Assembly: GCF_029784135.1 (NCBI RefSeq)
Contig: NC_073744.1
Coordinates: 28,254,981 to 28,318,980 of the forward strand
Direction: 5' to 3'
From: Toxorhynchites rutilus septentrionalis
Lineage: Eukaryota > Arthropoda > Insecta > Diptera > Culicidae
DNA: 64,000 bases
Shown here: piece by piece, positions 44,801-56,997 of the stretch
How positions within the stretch are numbered: the stretch's first letter is position 1
How the letters are laid out: every line of letters begins with the position of its first letter
Notes under the pieces: model-generated
The model's input: only the letters and a program-made list of their open reading frames with translations
Database searches by the model: none
What the model was told of the DNA's origin: nothing
Position numbers and translations under genes: made by a program

Positions 44801-44848
44801 TTCTTTGTTTTTAAGAGGCTTTAAACTTTGCAGTTCATTCGCCTCCAA
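44801..44848 (+). repeat. Repeat shared with 6.50-6.55 kb
   Basis: TTTTTAAGAGGCTTTAAACT through GTTCATTCGCCTC equals the LINE-internal segment at 6504-6548. It lies about 70 bp upstream of the start codon of the 44.7-kb gene. Confidence 0.6.
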
Positions 44849-44990
44849 CATCATGATAGTAGATTTTCAGAAGGTTGTCACGATATGAGAGAAATAGAAA
44901 TCACAGTAGAGGCTAATTGCGAAATACACACGTTAAAGGAGGTTAAAAGTGTATGCGAAGTGTGTAGGAAAGGATAACAATCCCATTATA

Positions 44991-46289
44991 AAGGGTGTGT
45001 CACATCAAATTGCATCACGGAACAAACGCTGTAGTAATTTAATTTTTAGGAATTATATCTTCAGCTTTCGCTTATAATCAGATAAGAGTGTATAGATCAC
45101 GTTCGCCATGCTTCACTGTCAATTTTTCGTAAATTTGGAAAAATGTCGTCGAACGAAAAAGAGCGTAGAGAATTAATCCTGCGCACTCATTTCGAGAATC
45201 CGGAGTTGTCACATCGGGACATCGGTAAGATGCTGGGAATCGTCCAATCCACGGTCAGCAGAGTACTAAAACGATACTTCGAGAACCTAACCATCGACCG
45301 GAAGGTGAAGAACGGCAAAAATGGATGCTCCGTCAGTGAAAAAGATCACAAGCGCGTAGTTAAGCAGTTTAGACGTGATCCGAGAAGTTCGGTCCGGGAT
45401 GTCGCCAATAAGCTGAATTTGTCAAGTTCATTCGTCCAGCGGACCAAGCAGCGGGAGGGCCTGCGTACATACAAGGTTCAGAAGGCTCCTAACCGCGACG
45501 AAAGGCAAAACATGGTGGGGAAGACGCGAGCCCGGAAGCTGTACACCGAAATACCTATGAAGCCGCATTTCCTGGTAATGGACGACGAAACCTTCGTCAA
45601 AGCGGACTTTCGTCAGCTGCCGGGCCTGTTGTTCTTCTCCGCAGAGGACAAATTCAGCGTTCCGGAGGAAATTCGCAAGCAGAAACTATCCAAGATTGCC
45701 AAAAAGTACATGGTGTGGAAAGCGATCTGCTCTTGCGGAAAGCGGAGCGCCCCCTTCGTGATTATCGGCACGGTAAACGGGCAGGTTTACCTTAAGGAGT
45801 GCCTACAGAAGCGCTTACTACCACTATTGAAGCAGCACGAGGGCCCGACCATCTTCTGGCCGGATCTCGCTTCGTGCCACTATTCAAAGGACGTGTTGGA
45901 GTGGTACGAAGCCAACGGGGTCACCTTCGTGCCAAAGGAAATGAACCCGCCCAACGCGCCGGAGCTTCGCCCAATAGAGAAATATTGGGCGATTATGAAG
46001 CAGGCCCTCCAGAAGAACCCAAAAGTTGTCAAATCGGAAGCGGACTTCAAGAGAAAATTGATTTCTGTTAAAAAAAAAACTACAACCTGACGTTGTACAG
46101 AACCTTATGGACGGGGTAAAGAGGAAGGTACGAGCATACGGGCTTGGGCTCGAAGTATGAATAAAAAGAAAATGCCAAAAGTTGTTTAATAGTTTTTATT
46201 TTACTGTCTAAAATTTTCAAAAGGATCGGTCTACTGGGCGAATTTCTACAGCGTTTTTTCCGTGATGCAATTTGATGTGACACACCCTT
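44991..46289 (+). mobile_element. ITmD37E transposon, copy 2
   Basis: 1299 bp between TA dinucleotides (44989-44990, 46290-46291), with the same AAGGGTGTGTCACATC inverted repeats as copy 1 and about 98 percent identity by eye. Confidence 0.93.
45143..46090 (+). CDS. ITmD37E transposase, copy 2 (same frameshift)
   Basis: 315 residues with the same catalytic Asp148, Asp241 and Glu279 as copy 1 and about 15 amino-acid differences (for example KPHFLV for KPHCLV, and APFVIIG for ASFAMTG). The frame ends at the same A-rich run, ten A here where copy 1 has C plus nine A, so the total spacing and the frameshift are the same. It is otherwise uninterrupted. Confidence 0.88.
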   Translation: MSSNEKERRELILRTHFENPELSHRDIGKMLGIVQSTVSRVLKRYFENLTIDRKVKNGKNGCSVSEKDHKRVVKQFRRDPRSSVRDVANKLNLSSSFVQRTKQREGLRTYKVQKAPNRDERQNMVGKTRARKLYTEIPMKPHFLVMDDETFVKADFRQLPGLLFFSAEDKFSVPEEIRKQKLSKIAKKYMVWKAICSCGKRSAPFVIIGTVNGQVYLKECLQKRLLPLLKQHEGPTIFWPDLASCHYSKDVLEWYEANGVTFVPKEMNPPNAPELRPIEKYWAIMKQALQKNPKVVKSEADFKRKLISVKKKTTT

Positions 46290-46291
46290 TA

Positions 46292-46959
46292 GCATTTTAA
46301 TATGAGCAATATGATAGTTGCCATTAATCTCTTCAGAGAGAGAATTAAAGTTCGAGGTTTATTCGTTATTTATTATTCAATCGGAAATATGGATATATAA
46401 AGGAGATTAAGGATGGCGAACCGAATGTTCGCATGAAATAATTGATTTTTTTCTTACCAGTTGCAGGTACGTTTAATTTATTTATCGTCAGTTCATCAAC
46501 AGGGCCCCAAGATGTAACTAAGTCTAATCATGAATATTATATTGCATGAAGTCATCACATACAAGAACTAATGTGATTATAAATTAAACTAGTTTAGAAA
46601 AAAAGTACTAAGCCACCGACGAAGCAAGGTTCAAGACAGATAAAAATCGAACAGCATGACCATGGCTGTTGAAAAGTCTTTTCAAACCACTGAATCCATC
46701 AAAAAGGCTGTAATTCATCTATCGTAGAACAATTGTAGCATCGAATCATTCCGAAGAGCTCGTTAGCTTTGCTGATAGCTGATACTTTGCAAGAACGCAT
46801 AGATTGTCTCGTCGAATGTTGGTTTAGATTTTTCCAAGAGAATGGAACAATCGATGCTTTCTTGCAAAGTATCAGCTATTAGTAAAGATCTGATTTTATC
46901 TACGGACCGACAGGGACTTAGAGAGCAATAGAGTAAATTTCATTTTGTGACATTTTTGG
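46292..46959. other. Gene-free stretch
   Basis: No gene recognised. TACTTTGCAAGAA and TTCTTGCAAAGTA near 46786 and 46858 form a short inverted pair (GCTGATACTTTGCAAGAA / TTCTTGCAAAGTATCAGC). Confidence 0.45.
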
Positions 46960-47200
46960 CAACTATGTAGATGAATCCCAGTGTTCTGGACGCTTCATTG
47001 ACCATGAATAAGATGTGCGGTTAGAATGAGGGTTGCATGTCCAAAATAAATCCCAGATCCTTGAATTAGCTGACGCGCTCAATTTCCGTGTCGAACGAGA
47101 CATATTTGTGCAATATGGTGAATCACGCGAAAATGAGATAACAGAACATTTAGCGAGTTTTACGTCCATTCGGTTAAGAATACACGACTTATCGGAAGAC
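46960..47200 (-). pseudogene. Jockey-type LINE RT C-terminal remnant
   Basis: Minus-strand frames read KCSVISFSRDS and, after shifts, a LDMQPSF-PHILFMVNEASRT stretch ending in LGFI, the region after the RT palm in jockey-like LINEs. Stops and shifts show decay. Confidence 0.5.
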
Positions 47201-47204
47201 TTCG

Positions 47205-48520
47205 ATTATCGTTGAAGGAAGCGACAATTGAGCAGGTCCGAGAGATTTTTTTGCATATCATTGCAAACGCTATAAATTTTTCATGAGAACAGGTTGCAGA
47301 TATTTTGTAGAAGCCTGGCGCTGTTCCTTGACAAATTTCCAAAACCGTTTGATGACGCGAATCTCATCTGACATGTGAGACTATATAAATATTGAATAAT
47401 TTGAGACAAAAGATCGTTGGGTTGAATATACGAGGGCGGTTCGATATGTACTTAGCATCATCGCCCGGTGTTGTCAGTATCGCAAGAGAGATTACTTATC
47501 GTGTAGTACATTCTCGTAAACGACTACTGTCAAAATTTCAGCCGAATCGGACTCGTAGTTTTGTTTTGAATGTGAATGTGTGTGGCTGCCGTTCTCATTA
47601 CTAGCGGAATTGATTTGCTCAAGCAGGTTAGAGCTGTACCTGCAGGTGATGACTGGATCGCATCAGCGAACAAAAATTATCCAGATTCTATTCTCTATTC
47701 CTCCACCATTTCGTGGATGTATCGCCATTACCCATTCATTCCTTGGTCTCGGATTCATTTCTTGTTCATTTCCTGGGCCTCAGATTCCCTAACCTTGATT
47801 ACATGTCCTGAATCCTTTCCTCAAAATCATTGGCTCAATCCCCAGATATTTCTACTTTTCCTGATGAAAGTATGTCACCTGAAAATCAGAATACAGTGAT
47901 TTGCTTTTGCCGATATTAAATAAAATATACCAAGGCACCACTCTGTGTCACATTAGAAGCTGTGAGCTGTTAAAACAGGTAAATCAATGAAAATCTAACA
48001 AATAATCACTAGAGAAGTGTGCAAAATAAATAATCTAGTAAAATAGTTGGAAAAAGGTTGAAAACACTCCTCAAAGTTCACCGTGTTGCGGAAACATGCA
48101 CAATGGATGTTTACAAAAATGTTCAATTATTCGTGTCGCATTACAGGCCTGTCCAATTGGCTGGATGTTCAATTAGAGGCAAATTACTGTAGAATTATAA
48201 TGAACTTGTAAAAAACGCTACTTGCAAATTGTCGCTTTTAACCCTGTGCTACAATTCCAACCCATGCTACAGATTGTCTCAATATTAGGACGGGTCAAGT
48301 CGCAATACAGAATATTCCAATTCTTGGATGGAAATATCGGCCTCAATCCAAAACTCATATGAATCATATAATCCATCAATAAAACACATGATTGGGTGCG
48401 ATTATAAATGCTGGCAACCCTGATATAATACAAAACAAATCAATCCGATCAATCTGGAGCTTACATTTATTTGTTGACCTTCGAAGAACTAACAGGCAGG
48501 CAGATTAGGCAATCATCATC
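47205..48520. other. Gene-free stretch
   Basis: No gene recognised. A few short frames (47392, 47576) lack domain features. The promoter of the phosphatase gene should lie at the right end. Confidence 0.4.
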
Positions 48521-48523
48521 ACA

Positions 48524-49074
48524 ATGTCTGAGAAAAAGAGAGCTCTCTTCATCTGTCTAGGTAATTTTGTCCGATCTAAATCCAACATTTTATTAAACAA
48601 CATTTCCTTCTTGAACACCTCACAGGAAACATTTGCCGCTCTCCCATCGCCGAAGCGGTGTTTTTGAAGACAATCGCCGACGATGGTGTGGCTGAGCAAT
48701 GGGAAGTAGACAGCGCCGCTATCGGTGATTGGCATGTAGGAAATCGGCCAGATCACCGGGCACTGTCCACGATGGAGAAGCACAGTCTACCGTACGATAA
48801 TCGGGCGAGACAAATTACCAAAGCGGATTTCGATCACTACGATTACATTTTCGGTATGGACAAGGAAAACATGTCCCATCTCAAGCGGATGGCACCGAGC
48901 GGTGTCTCGAAGGCGAAACAGTTGCTGCTGGGAGACTTCGATACGGACGCACCCGGAAAAATAATCCGCGATCCATATTATGAGCAGGGGGCGAACGGAT
49001 TCGAGCAGTGTTACGTGCAGTGCGTTCGTTGCTGTAATGGGTTCTTGGCTAAAGTTCAGAGAGGTGAAATTTAA
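48524..49074 (+). CDS. Low-molecular-weight protein tyrosine phosphatase
   Basis: Exons 48524-48560 and 48626-49074 (65-bp GT-AG intron) give 161 residues, the usual length for this family. The phosphate-binding loop CLGNICRS at 11-18 supplies the nucleophile Cys11 and Arg17; the general acid is Asp128 in the DPYY motif. FDHYDYIFGMDKENM is a family signature. The enzyme hydrolyses phosphotyrosine in cytosolic proteins. The intron splits the catalytic loop after CLG. It is unrelated to the zinc-finger genes around it and appears to be an unrelated gene in the same interval, 127 bp from the convergent THAP-ZAD gene at 49.2 kb. Confidence 0.96.
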
Positions 49075-49200
49075 AAATCAGTTGTATTTGTTCTGTTGAC
49101 GAATGTACGAGTTAAAAAACTGTAAAATTTGCAAGATTTCTTACAACAATCTACTTTATTTTCATAATGTCATTATATTAGTATCCCTTTGCTAGGGTCC

Positions 49201-51196
49201 CTACTGTCTACTCAACGATGGAAAACCGATGATTCCGGGAGGCATTGACGTGTTTATTCCCGCTCCATTGAAGCTGCCAATTTGGGTTGGTTGGTGGTGA
49301 TGCTGCTGCTGTTGTTGCAAAACTGGAAATGGCTGAGGATGATGTCCATAATGAGTTGGTTCGGGGGATGTTACCGTTGCAAAACACGCAGCGGTAACAG
49401 GGCTACCCATGTCTGATACATGAGTTGAATCACTCTGATTAGTACGGTCATGATCGGCCATGGGTGTCATTGGTGGTAACGTCCCTGACTGTGGTTCGAG
49501 GGATTGTAGTTGGATGTTCGGGTGTTGGCCTATTACAATGCGGCTCCGTCGAGCGTTTTGCTCACCGCCGGCCCCTTCAGACTTCTTTTTGCGTGCGCTT
49601 TGCTTGTACAACTGCACGCCTTCCACCACAATTCCATGCTTTCTTATTTTATGCTGCGTTAGCATATAATTAAATCTGAAAATAAAAACAATATATTTGC
49701 AAGTCGTTCATTGGACAGAGAAACAGGTCTTCTAACCGATAATCTGCACCACAGATATCACAATACACACGATCCCCGGTGTGCTTCATCACATGATAAC
49801 GCAACTGATTGGGCCGAGCGAATGCTTTGTCGCAATAGGTGCATTTGTGTTTGTAAGGATTTTCATCATGGAGTAGCATATGCCGTCGGAGACTTTTCCT
49901 CCAGCGGCACTTCAAACCGCAGATACTGCAGACAAATTCCTTTTTCTCATGGATTGATTCGATATGAATCTTAAGCTGCTGCTTAACGTAGAACCGCCGA
50001 TCACAAATCGGACAGATAATATCTTTCTGCTGGGTATGGGTCATCATGTGTACGTTAAATGTGGCACTGCTAGACAGTATTTTACCACAGATTTGGCAAA
50101 CCTGTTTGCACAAGGATGCAGGTTTATCCTCCGTACATTTTTTATCCCGTTTTTCCCGCGGCTTGCGGGATCCTCTCGATCCTTTGGGCAAATGTGGGTC
50201 ATTCTTCCTCGGACGTCCACGACGCTTGCGAGCTTTGTCTTTGTTTGACGCATCTTCATCGTTTTCAGATTTGATTGTGCAATCTTCCATTGTGCCTTCC
50301 ACGTCCGGTTCATAGTCATCATCCTCGGAACCAGATTCGCTGTTCGAAGATGATGCAGGAAAATCCTTTGGTATTTCGAAGTCAGAATCAGATTCCACTA
50401 CTGGTGGCTCCATTTTTACATTCACAGCGAAGTCATCCTTGTTTTCTGTTGCCACCGTTTGTTCGAATTCACTATCCTCATTGACTATATACTGTGGGCC
50501 GCTACTTTTTGTCTCATTCTCGATTCCGATTTCTAGAAAATCTGTCGGAAGCCCACTGGAGGCCTCATCTTCTTCCTTTTTTATTTTACGCGGTGTAATT
50601 TCCTCTGACTGTGGTTTCAAATCGTCCGAAGCGTCGGTTTCGCAAGTATTCGCGAAAATTTTGGTTAGTTTACCTTGAGCCCCACAACAGGTTCGCACAA
50701 ACTTGATCAGAAACTTCATCATGTGCGAACACGCATCGCACACGCCCTCCGGAAGACTCTCGACGTTCCGACTTGATTCCAAACATATGGACAACAACTT
50801 GGCCGTATCATTGCACTTCATCATCTTCTCGATGCTATTTTTTAGTGGCTGCCGTTCGATTTTCGCACACAACCGACAGTAGTAGGGCTCTGCGGGTACA
50901 TGAGCAGCTCCGTTATCCCTGAGGACAGCAGAACCGGTCGCAGCGATTGGCACCGCATTCTGCACCAGCCGTCGTATCGGGAATACGCTCTTATCAATTT
51001 GACTCTCGTCGAAATGTTTTTGACACACCTTCGGGTCGGAAATATGTTTACAATTGGCTCGAAAGCCAAGTGCTTTGTTCCACGCCCGTATCTGCTCTCG
51101 GTCGGTGCTTGGGAAATCGAAGAAACTGATCTCGGAGCTTTCGGTGTCTACCGATTCGCAGCCTGGCACAAAACACTTTTGCACTGGTTTGTCCAT
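49201..51196 (-). CDS. THAP-ZAD-C2H2 zinc-finger protein 4
   Basis: Exons 51196-49737 and 49675-49201 (61-bp intron) give 644 residues. THAP spans 8 to about 85 (CFVPGC, CQKHF, NAVPI). ZAD spans 107 to about 170 (YYCRLC, then VCDAC). A long acidic linker ends in an AT-hook-like KRRGRPRKN at 325-333. C2H2 fingers run from 367 (CQICGKI) to the last one, CDICGADYR-F, which is split by the intron. The tail reads NYMLTQHKIRKHGIVVEGVQ then LYKQ, and after it a long Gln/His/Pro-rich end with QQQQQHHH. The AT-hook would add minor-groove binding. Its stop codon is 127 bp from the phosphatase stop codon. Confidence 0.93.
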
Positions 51197-51410
51197 GATC
51201 TCCGACTGGATGCTGCTAATTGTTGCTCATCTTCGTCTCACAGATTTCATATGGATGATTGAAACCCGGAGGTATACATCGAAACTATTTGTTTACACCG
51301 AACAATTGTCGCTCTGTTTCCCACTCGTAACACAGTGACAGATGATGCGCCGAGAACTTGCATAAATTTTACATACACAAGTGCATCTGGTGTCGGGTAT
51401 TGGTATCAAC

Positions 51411-51667
51411 CAAGGCGCCTAGAAGTATATACTAAGGTGGGCCAACTTGCTAAAACCACTCTTCAGCCATCTTGGAAGTCTACTGTGTTTTGTTTGTAAA
51501 CAAAACACAATACGCTATTGCCGAAGCTCGCTCGTGATCAGTCTGTCTCTTTCACGCTACAAGCAAATAATTCCCCTTCTACTTTCTTCCGTGCTGTTTT
51601 CATATACCGCTCCCCTAACCAACTTAGTGACGAAACGGCCTCACCTAGTACCATAGACCCGTCTTGG
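51411..51667. mobile_element. CAAGG MITE, copy c
   Basis: 257 bp, CAAGGCGCCTAGAAGTATAT to GACCCGTCTTGG, flanked by GTATCAAC (51403-51410, 51668-51675). It is about 95 percent the same as copy a. Frames in it are repeat artefacts. Confidence 0.88.
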
Positions 51668-51675
51668 GTATCAAC

Positions 51676-52925
51676 ATTTTTACATGACGTTTCAATGAAA
51701 TATTTCACTGAAATAACATAAAAAGGATCATCAATGACTCGGTAAGTATATTGAGACACTGAAAAAGTTCTCGTTTCTTTCTCATAGATACCGTTTCGTT
51801 TCTGATTCCGCTAAATTTTCCTTTAAAATTTCAAAAAGAAACCCAATACAAAATGTTTACCACCTCAAAAAAACACCCTATGCCGAATATCAGCTCAATC
51901 GGACTTAAGAGAGAGTGGCGCTAAGCGGTCAAAGTTTGAATTTTATGAAAATCGAAAAATCACCCAAGAGGAGAGTTAAGGAAATTGGGGTTTTCGAAAA
52001 AAAATTGTTGATGCCAAATGTCTTAAAATTGCAACCGCATTCTGTTCAAAAATGTACACAAAAACACCGTTAAAGCCGTTACTACCCTTTTCTTCTGTTT
52101 ATTCAATCATGCAGAAGAAGACAAAGAGTCATCATGTATCATTTATAAACACAAGTCTAAATAGTTTAGACCTACATAAATATAAGCCTGATTCAAATCA
52201 ATCAGTGACTACAAATATATATTATAGATAAAAATAGCATTATCTCCTTCGTTACCACGTTGTCCGGAACATTACAATTAACAAACAATTACAACAACAA
52301 TTACAAACAGTAATAACTTTATAGCCCTGTAAGATAGCGACTACTGAAGCTATCATAATCTGATTTACGTGGTTATACCCTTTCGATCTACTAAATCAGC
52401 AGCCATTTAAATTCATTTATTGCATTTTCACATAAGCAAACAACATACTCGATATTATGACATCCTGGACCACGCTTACACAAATTGTTAGTAGTGAGGC
52501 CTACACGATAAAAACACGAATTGAGCATAAATTGATTGGACAACATACAATATAATATAAAATGAATGCCTATTATCGGTAAATGGAGAATAATTCATTT
52601 TACGCATCAACTCACATTATGAGCTAGCGCCCGAATTCAAGCAAAAAGTTTGCTCGTTGCATCGGGGAGGAAGCGAGTGGATAGTGCAATCGAAAGAAAA
52701 CATACCCAATTAAATCGTCGAATTGTTAACTTGTTATATTCACTGTTCATGTTTCAAGCAAAATCATGTGGATAAATTTCCTGTCTAATGATACATAACA
52801 CAACATATGTCGCAATAACCATTTTGAGTAATATGCGTATGAAAACTCTTAATAAATCGTTACATTTTTCGTAGAGTGACCCCCCTATATAGAAATCAAA
52901 GACATAGTCCTATGTCAAAAATTGT
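51676..52925. other. Gene-free AT-rich stretch
   Basis: No gene recognised. Near 52890 the string GACATAGTCCTATGTC resembles the GACGTAG-CCTACGTC palindromes at 17012 and 59421, so a fragment of the same repeat family may lie here. Confidence 0.4.
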
Positions 52926-52929
52926 TATG

Positions 52930-54720
52930 GAGTGCCGAAATCGATTGACGCAAAAATTCCATCAATCCATCATGAAATGTATGCGGACGACATCCTTTTG
53001 GTAGTGGAGGGGAACACGCATAGGGCACCACGCATCAAGATTCAGGCAGCTACCAATGCTATCGGTAAATGGGCTGTCGAACGAGGTTTTCGACTTTCGG
53101 CGCAAAAGAGTGGTCACATGGTGGTATGCAGTCACAAACCCCAAGGTTGCAATTCGAGTGTCGAAATCTACGACGACCGCATTCCTCGTCGTAGAACGTT
53201 GAGAATCCTGGGAGTGGTGGTCGACTGCAACCTGAACTTCCAGCACCATTTCGACGAGGTGAAGAAGAGCTGTGCCACCCGGTTAAACCTCTTAAAAACC
53301 ATCTCCAAACCTCACCGGAGTAACAACCGAACGATCCGTTTACGGGTGGCCTGAGCTATCATCAACAGCCCCCTCACCTACGGTTTCGAAGTAAAATGCC
53401 TGGCCAGAGATAAACTCCTAAAAACTCTATCACCGATTTACAATAATGCAAAACGGATTATCTCTGGTCTGCTACCATCAACACCAGCAGCCTCGGTATG
53501 CGCCGAAATAGGAGAACCTCCATTGGACATTTTTGTGAACACGGCGATAGTCTCCAGAACTGCGAGCTTCCTCGCTAAAACCAGCGGAGGTAAGGATACG
53601 CACCTGACTTTAACGAATGAAATCTTGCAGCAGGTGACACACTCAAACCTTCCACCGATAGCTAAACAGTTTTGGTTTGGGAATAATGACTGGAGGTTGC
53701 CAGTGGTCCGAGTGGATGATACAATCAAGGACAACTTCCGAGCTGGGGCGAGCTCTGTGGGTCTGAAGCAAACCTCTGTCGAACTTGTCTCAAGAAAATA
53801 CCACAATTATGAAATTCGCTACACGGACGGTTCCAAAGGGATGCAAGGAGTTGTTTTCGGGCTAAGCGGTCATAATAACTCTCTTATTTCCAGCAAGAAA
53901 CTCGTCGACATTTGCCAGGTGTTCTCGGCCGAAGCTGCCGGAATCTTTAAAGCTGCCACTATCCCGTCAAGCAAACCGATCCTGATAGTTACCGACTCGG
54001 CTAGCGTCATCGATGCCGTTGACGCGGCTATAACTAGGCACCCATGGATACAAGTTATCAGGAGGTATCTGCTGCCGGATACAGTCCTCATGTGGGTCCC
54101 CGGACATAGTGGCATAGCCGGCAATGAAGTGGAAGACCGTTTTGCCGGAGTCGGTCACCTTGGACTACTTTTAACCCTTTCATTACGGCAGTGTGCTCCG
54201 CCAAAGTGCTACCCCTGTATGGAGCACTGCGCCGAAAAGTAAGCACATCGCGCTGGTGTAATCGAAGGGCAGTATGTCGCAGGATGTCGTCTATAGACGA
54301 CGCTCGTAACGAAAGGGTTAGCGTGCAAAGTACCGCTAGACGATATCAGACTATGGATCGCCAACACCTTTAAAACTTTTTGGGCGGAAAAATCTTCCGT
54401 TGAAGCGACGCTGTTCCTCCGGAGAATCAAAGGATCCATCACCAGATTCGAAGACGTCAAAACGATGAGAGAGCAACGAATTTTACCCCTTCTTACAACC
54501 CTTCACGAACTTCTGCACTGCTGTTTTTTTAAAGATGCCGATCTGTATTTTAAAATTTGAACAAAAAACTTGTGATCAAATCGAAAATCCTTCTTCCTTC
54601 GCCTTCGCGATAAGGGGAACATGAACAGTCGGCATCTTCGAGTGTCGCGGATTCCCCATCTGTGGCCTGGGGCCATGGTAAGCGGACATCCTCGTCAAAC
54701 GGCCAAGGGAAAAAAGCTCT
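52930..54720 (+). mobile_element. LINE remnant with RT and RNase H (I/LOA-like)
   Basis: The RT palm YADDILLVVEG and LGVVVDCNLNFQHHF lie in the frame at 52932. After a stop at 53352 the reading resumes, and an RNase H domain follows (YTDGSKG near 53820, IVTDSASVIDAV near 53990, WVPGHSGIAGNE near 54095). Frame breaks occur before 54250. RT plus a C-terminal RNase H points to the I, LOA or R1-related LINEs. The 5' part is missing. A similar element lies at 60.4-61.6 kb. Confidence 0.82.
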
Positions 54721-55252
54721 AATGTGTAGAAATTCTCGTCACGAAATCTGTTTTTTGTTTATTGTTTTATTGTTAATTGCTTGTCCGTATGTGCATGTAA
54801 AATGAATTAATGTTTATTATTCGGATTTACCTCAGAAAATGCACCACAATTTTGGAGCAGTTTTTTTTTGGGCAGCTCAAACTGTAATTTATTATTTTAA
54901 ATTTACAATAACGTTAACAATTTGATCTCAAATAAAGCTTACATTTCATAGTTTTTTTTTCAGGTTCTCGTACTACAATACTGTGCAGGCTGATGCGGTA
55001 TTCCGGAGAAGAAGAGGAAAAAAATGGAAATTATACAATTTTAGAATATTCTATCTGATACAATTTGCTATAACTTTGTTTATGTTCCAATTTTTTCCTT
55101 TTCTTCTACTTCCGTCCGGTTGATCTGTCAGGTTGATTGATCGATGATCTGAGCAGCGTCAGCCCGTAGCTTAAGCTAGATACCCACTGGTTTTCGTCAC
55201 ATTTATAGTAAGCGCACATCGCAGTATGGTTTCGGCCTTTTTTTGCTGAGAC
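54721..55252. other. Gene-free stretch
   Basis: No gene recognised; probably the decayed 3' region of the LINE and flanking DNA. Confidence 0.35.
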
Positions 55253-55305
55253 GAACCAGTCCAGGAGGCTGAAAGTCTCAAAAAATATAGAATTAAAAAA
55301 AAAAC
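55253..55305 (+). repeat. LINE 3' end with A-rich tail
   Basis: GAGACGAACCAGTCCAGGAG then GCTGAAAGTCTC and an A-rich run match 61529-61582, where the same end follows an RNase H-bearing LINE. This ties the 52.9-kb LINE family to this end. Confidence 0.65.
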
Positions 55306-55589
55306 GATTCCCCGATTTTGGAATGGCTTTTAAGGTGCGTCGAGTGGATTTTTCGCACCCGGAGCGGAAGTATCTGGTTGCACCCCTCCCCTCTTCGCTA
55401 TCAGTATACGGTGTATGCTGAATGATGGAGTATTTGTTAATGTAGGGGTGTTTCTGCACCCCTAAAATCGTGTACCCGGGGCGGTCCGCACTCCCCTGCA
55501 CTCCTCAGTCGACGCCACTGTTTGGAATGAAAATAAATTTATAAGACTTTCCTGACCTTATCTCAGTATAAAACTTGCCTTGGAAAGCT
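55306..55589. other. Short gene-free stretch
   Basis: It lies between a LINE tail and a minus-strand LINE fragment. The 131-residue minus-strand frame here shows no domain. Confidence 0.35.
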
Positions 55590-56560
55590 CGATTAGAGAC
55601 AGAAGCTCTGAATCTCCATTTTGAATGAGAAACCCAACTGCACCTGCACATTTATATGGTTGGAAGGATTTGACCTCAGTAAAGCTAATCCAGCAACTAT
55701 GTTTTCAATCTCTTTTGCACTTTCAGGTTCTGTCAAATATCTTCGATAGCATCTCATGTCACGATTATAGCCAGTACTAGTATCAGGATGAACACAGGTA
55801 GGTCCCGGAAAGTAAGCCTTCATCAGTAAGACTAATACTTCTGGGAGTTTTTGTGAACGACTAATCGTCCTTTTTAAGGGAATCTAGCCCGTTTGAGTGG
55901 TCTCTTACTGCAAGAGTCTTACTGAGTCTTGCAACGATTGGGGTTTTTTCAATGCTTTCACAGTGCTCTGCTATATTCTTTAGGGGTTTTTCTGTCTCTC
56001 GAGACCAATCCAAACTAATTTTAGCTCTATTGAAAAGATTGTCGAAGAAACTCTTTAGTGGACGGTTACTGTTATATACAGAAACTATTGTTTTGTTCAA
56101 TTCTTAGCTGGTTCAAGAGAATTCTTGACTCGAGTTCATGTGAATACCATTCGCAGTTTTTTTTAGATATTAAGGGCCACAATTTCATTGAAAATAATGT
56201 GTTTGTGATCAGACAAAGACGACTCTTCCGAAACTTTTCAGTTAAGTGTTGTTTCAGAAATTACCAGAATACACAGCTTTAGGATTCCTTGTTTCAAAGC
56301 GTTTGATTCTTTGTTGTTAGACGAATACTAAAGAAACATTCTCCTCAATTGTTGATGTCGGAACTTCCCCACATGGTGTGATGAGCGTTGGCATCACTAC
56401 CACCGATGATGATTGTTTTTTTTACTTCCCTGTAGTATTTTACGAACGCTCAACCTCTTAGAAATATCGTCAGGAAAAAAACCGACACAATTATGATGTC
56501 GGTCCTCATTTTGACGGTTAGTACCTCAACTTTGCTCGTGACGACGTCTTGTTTAATGAG
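55590..56560 (-). pseudogene. LINE endonuclease-to-RT linker fragment
   Basis: On the minus strand near 56410-56340 a frame reads SDANAHHTMWGSSDIN, the (G)DxNAHHxxWGSS motif of LINE endonucleases. Further on, frames at 56100-55861 and 55823-55593 (FFDNLFNRAK, ARLSKTLAVRDHSNGLDSL, MKAYFPGPTC) match the linker before RT in such elements. Multiple stops. Confidence 0.65.
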
Positions 56561-56997
56561 CTCTTTAATAAGAAAGCATTTAATATTTGCTTTAACTAAG
56601 ACAACAGCTCTTGGGGAGTGATGTTTGTCATCGTAGAATTAATTACATGAGCCCGTTTGAACACCAAGTATTCTTCCTTCGTGATAGTTCCCAAGAGACG
56701 AATGAACTCTCTGAGTTTAAAGTCTCTTTAATTCAATACCGTTACCGTTACCGTGATAGTTCGCTTGACACTGTTTTAGTGAGATGGAAGACAATTTTGC
56801 TCTGCATTGATTGGATTATCCGCTCGCTTGGTTCGTTTGGGAAAGTCTATGGAGAGCGCCCAGATACTCCACTCCGTAAGAGGTAGGGATTTTTCTTTTG
56901 CATGAACATAACGCTCAGAGACGTTGATTTAGAATTTGATTGGGTTGTCATCAGAAAAAAGAGCTCAAATATTTGTGTGCTGTAGTCTCTAATTTTG
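56561..56997. other. 3' flank of the 57.0-kb gene
   Basis: It holds no gene. It probably includes the 3' UTR of the minus-strand gene and decayed LINE text. GTTACCGTTACCGT near 56744 is a short direct repeat. Confidence 0.35.
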
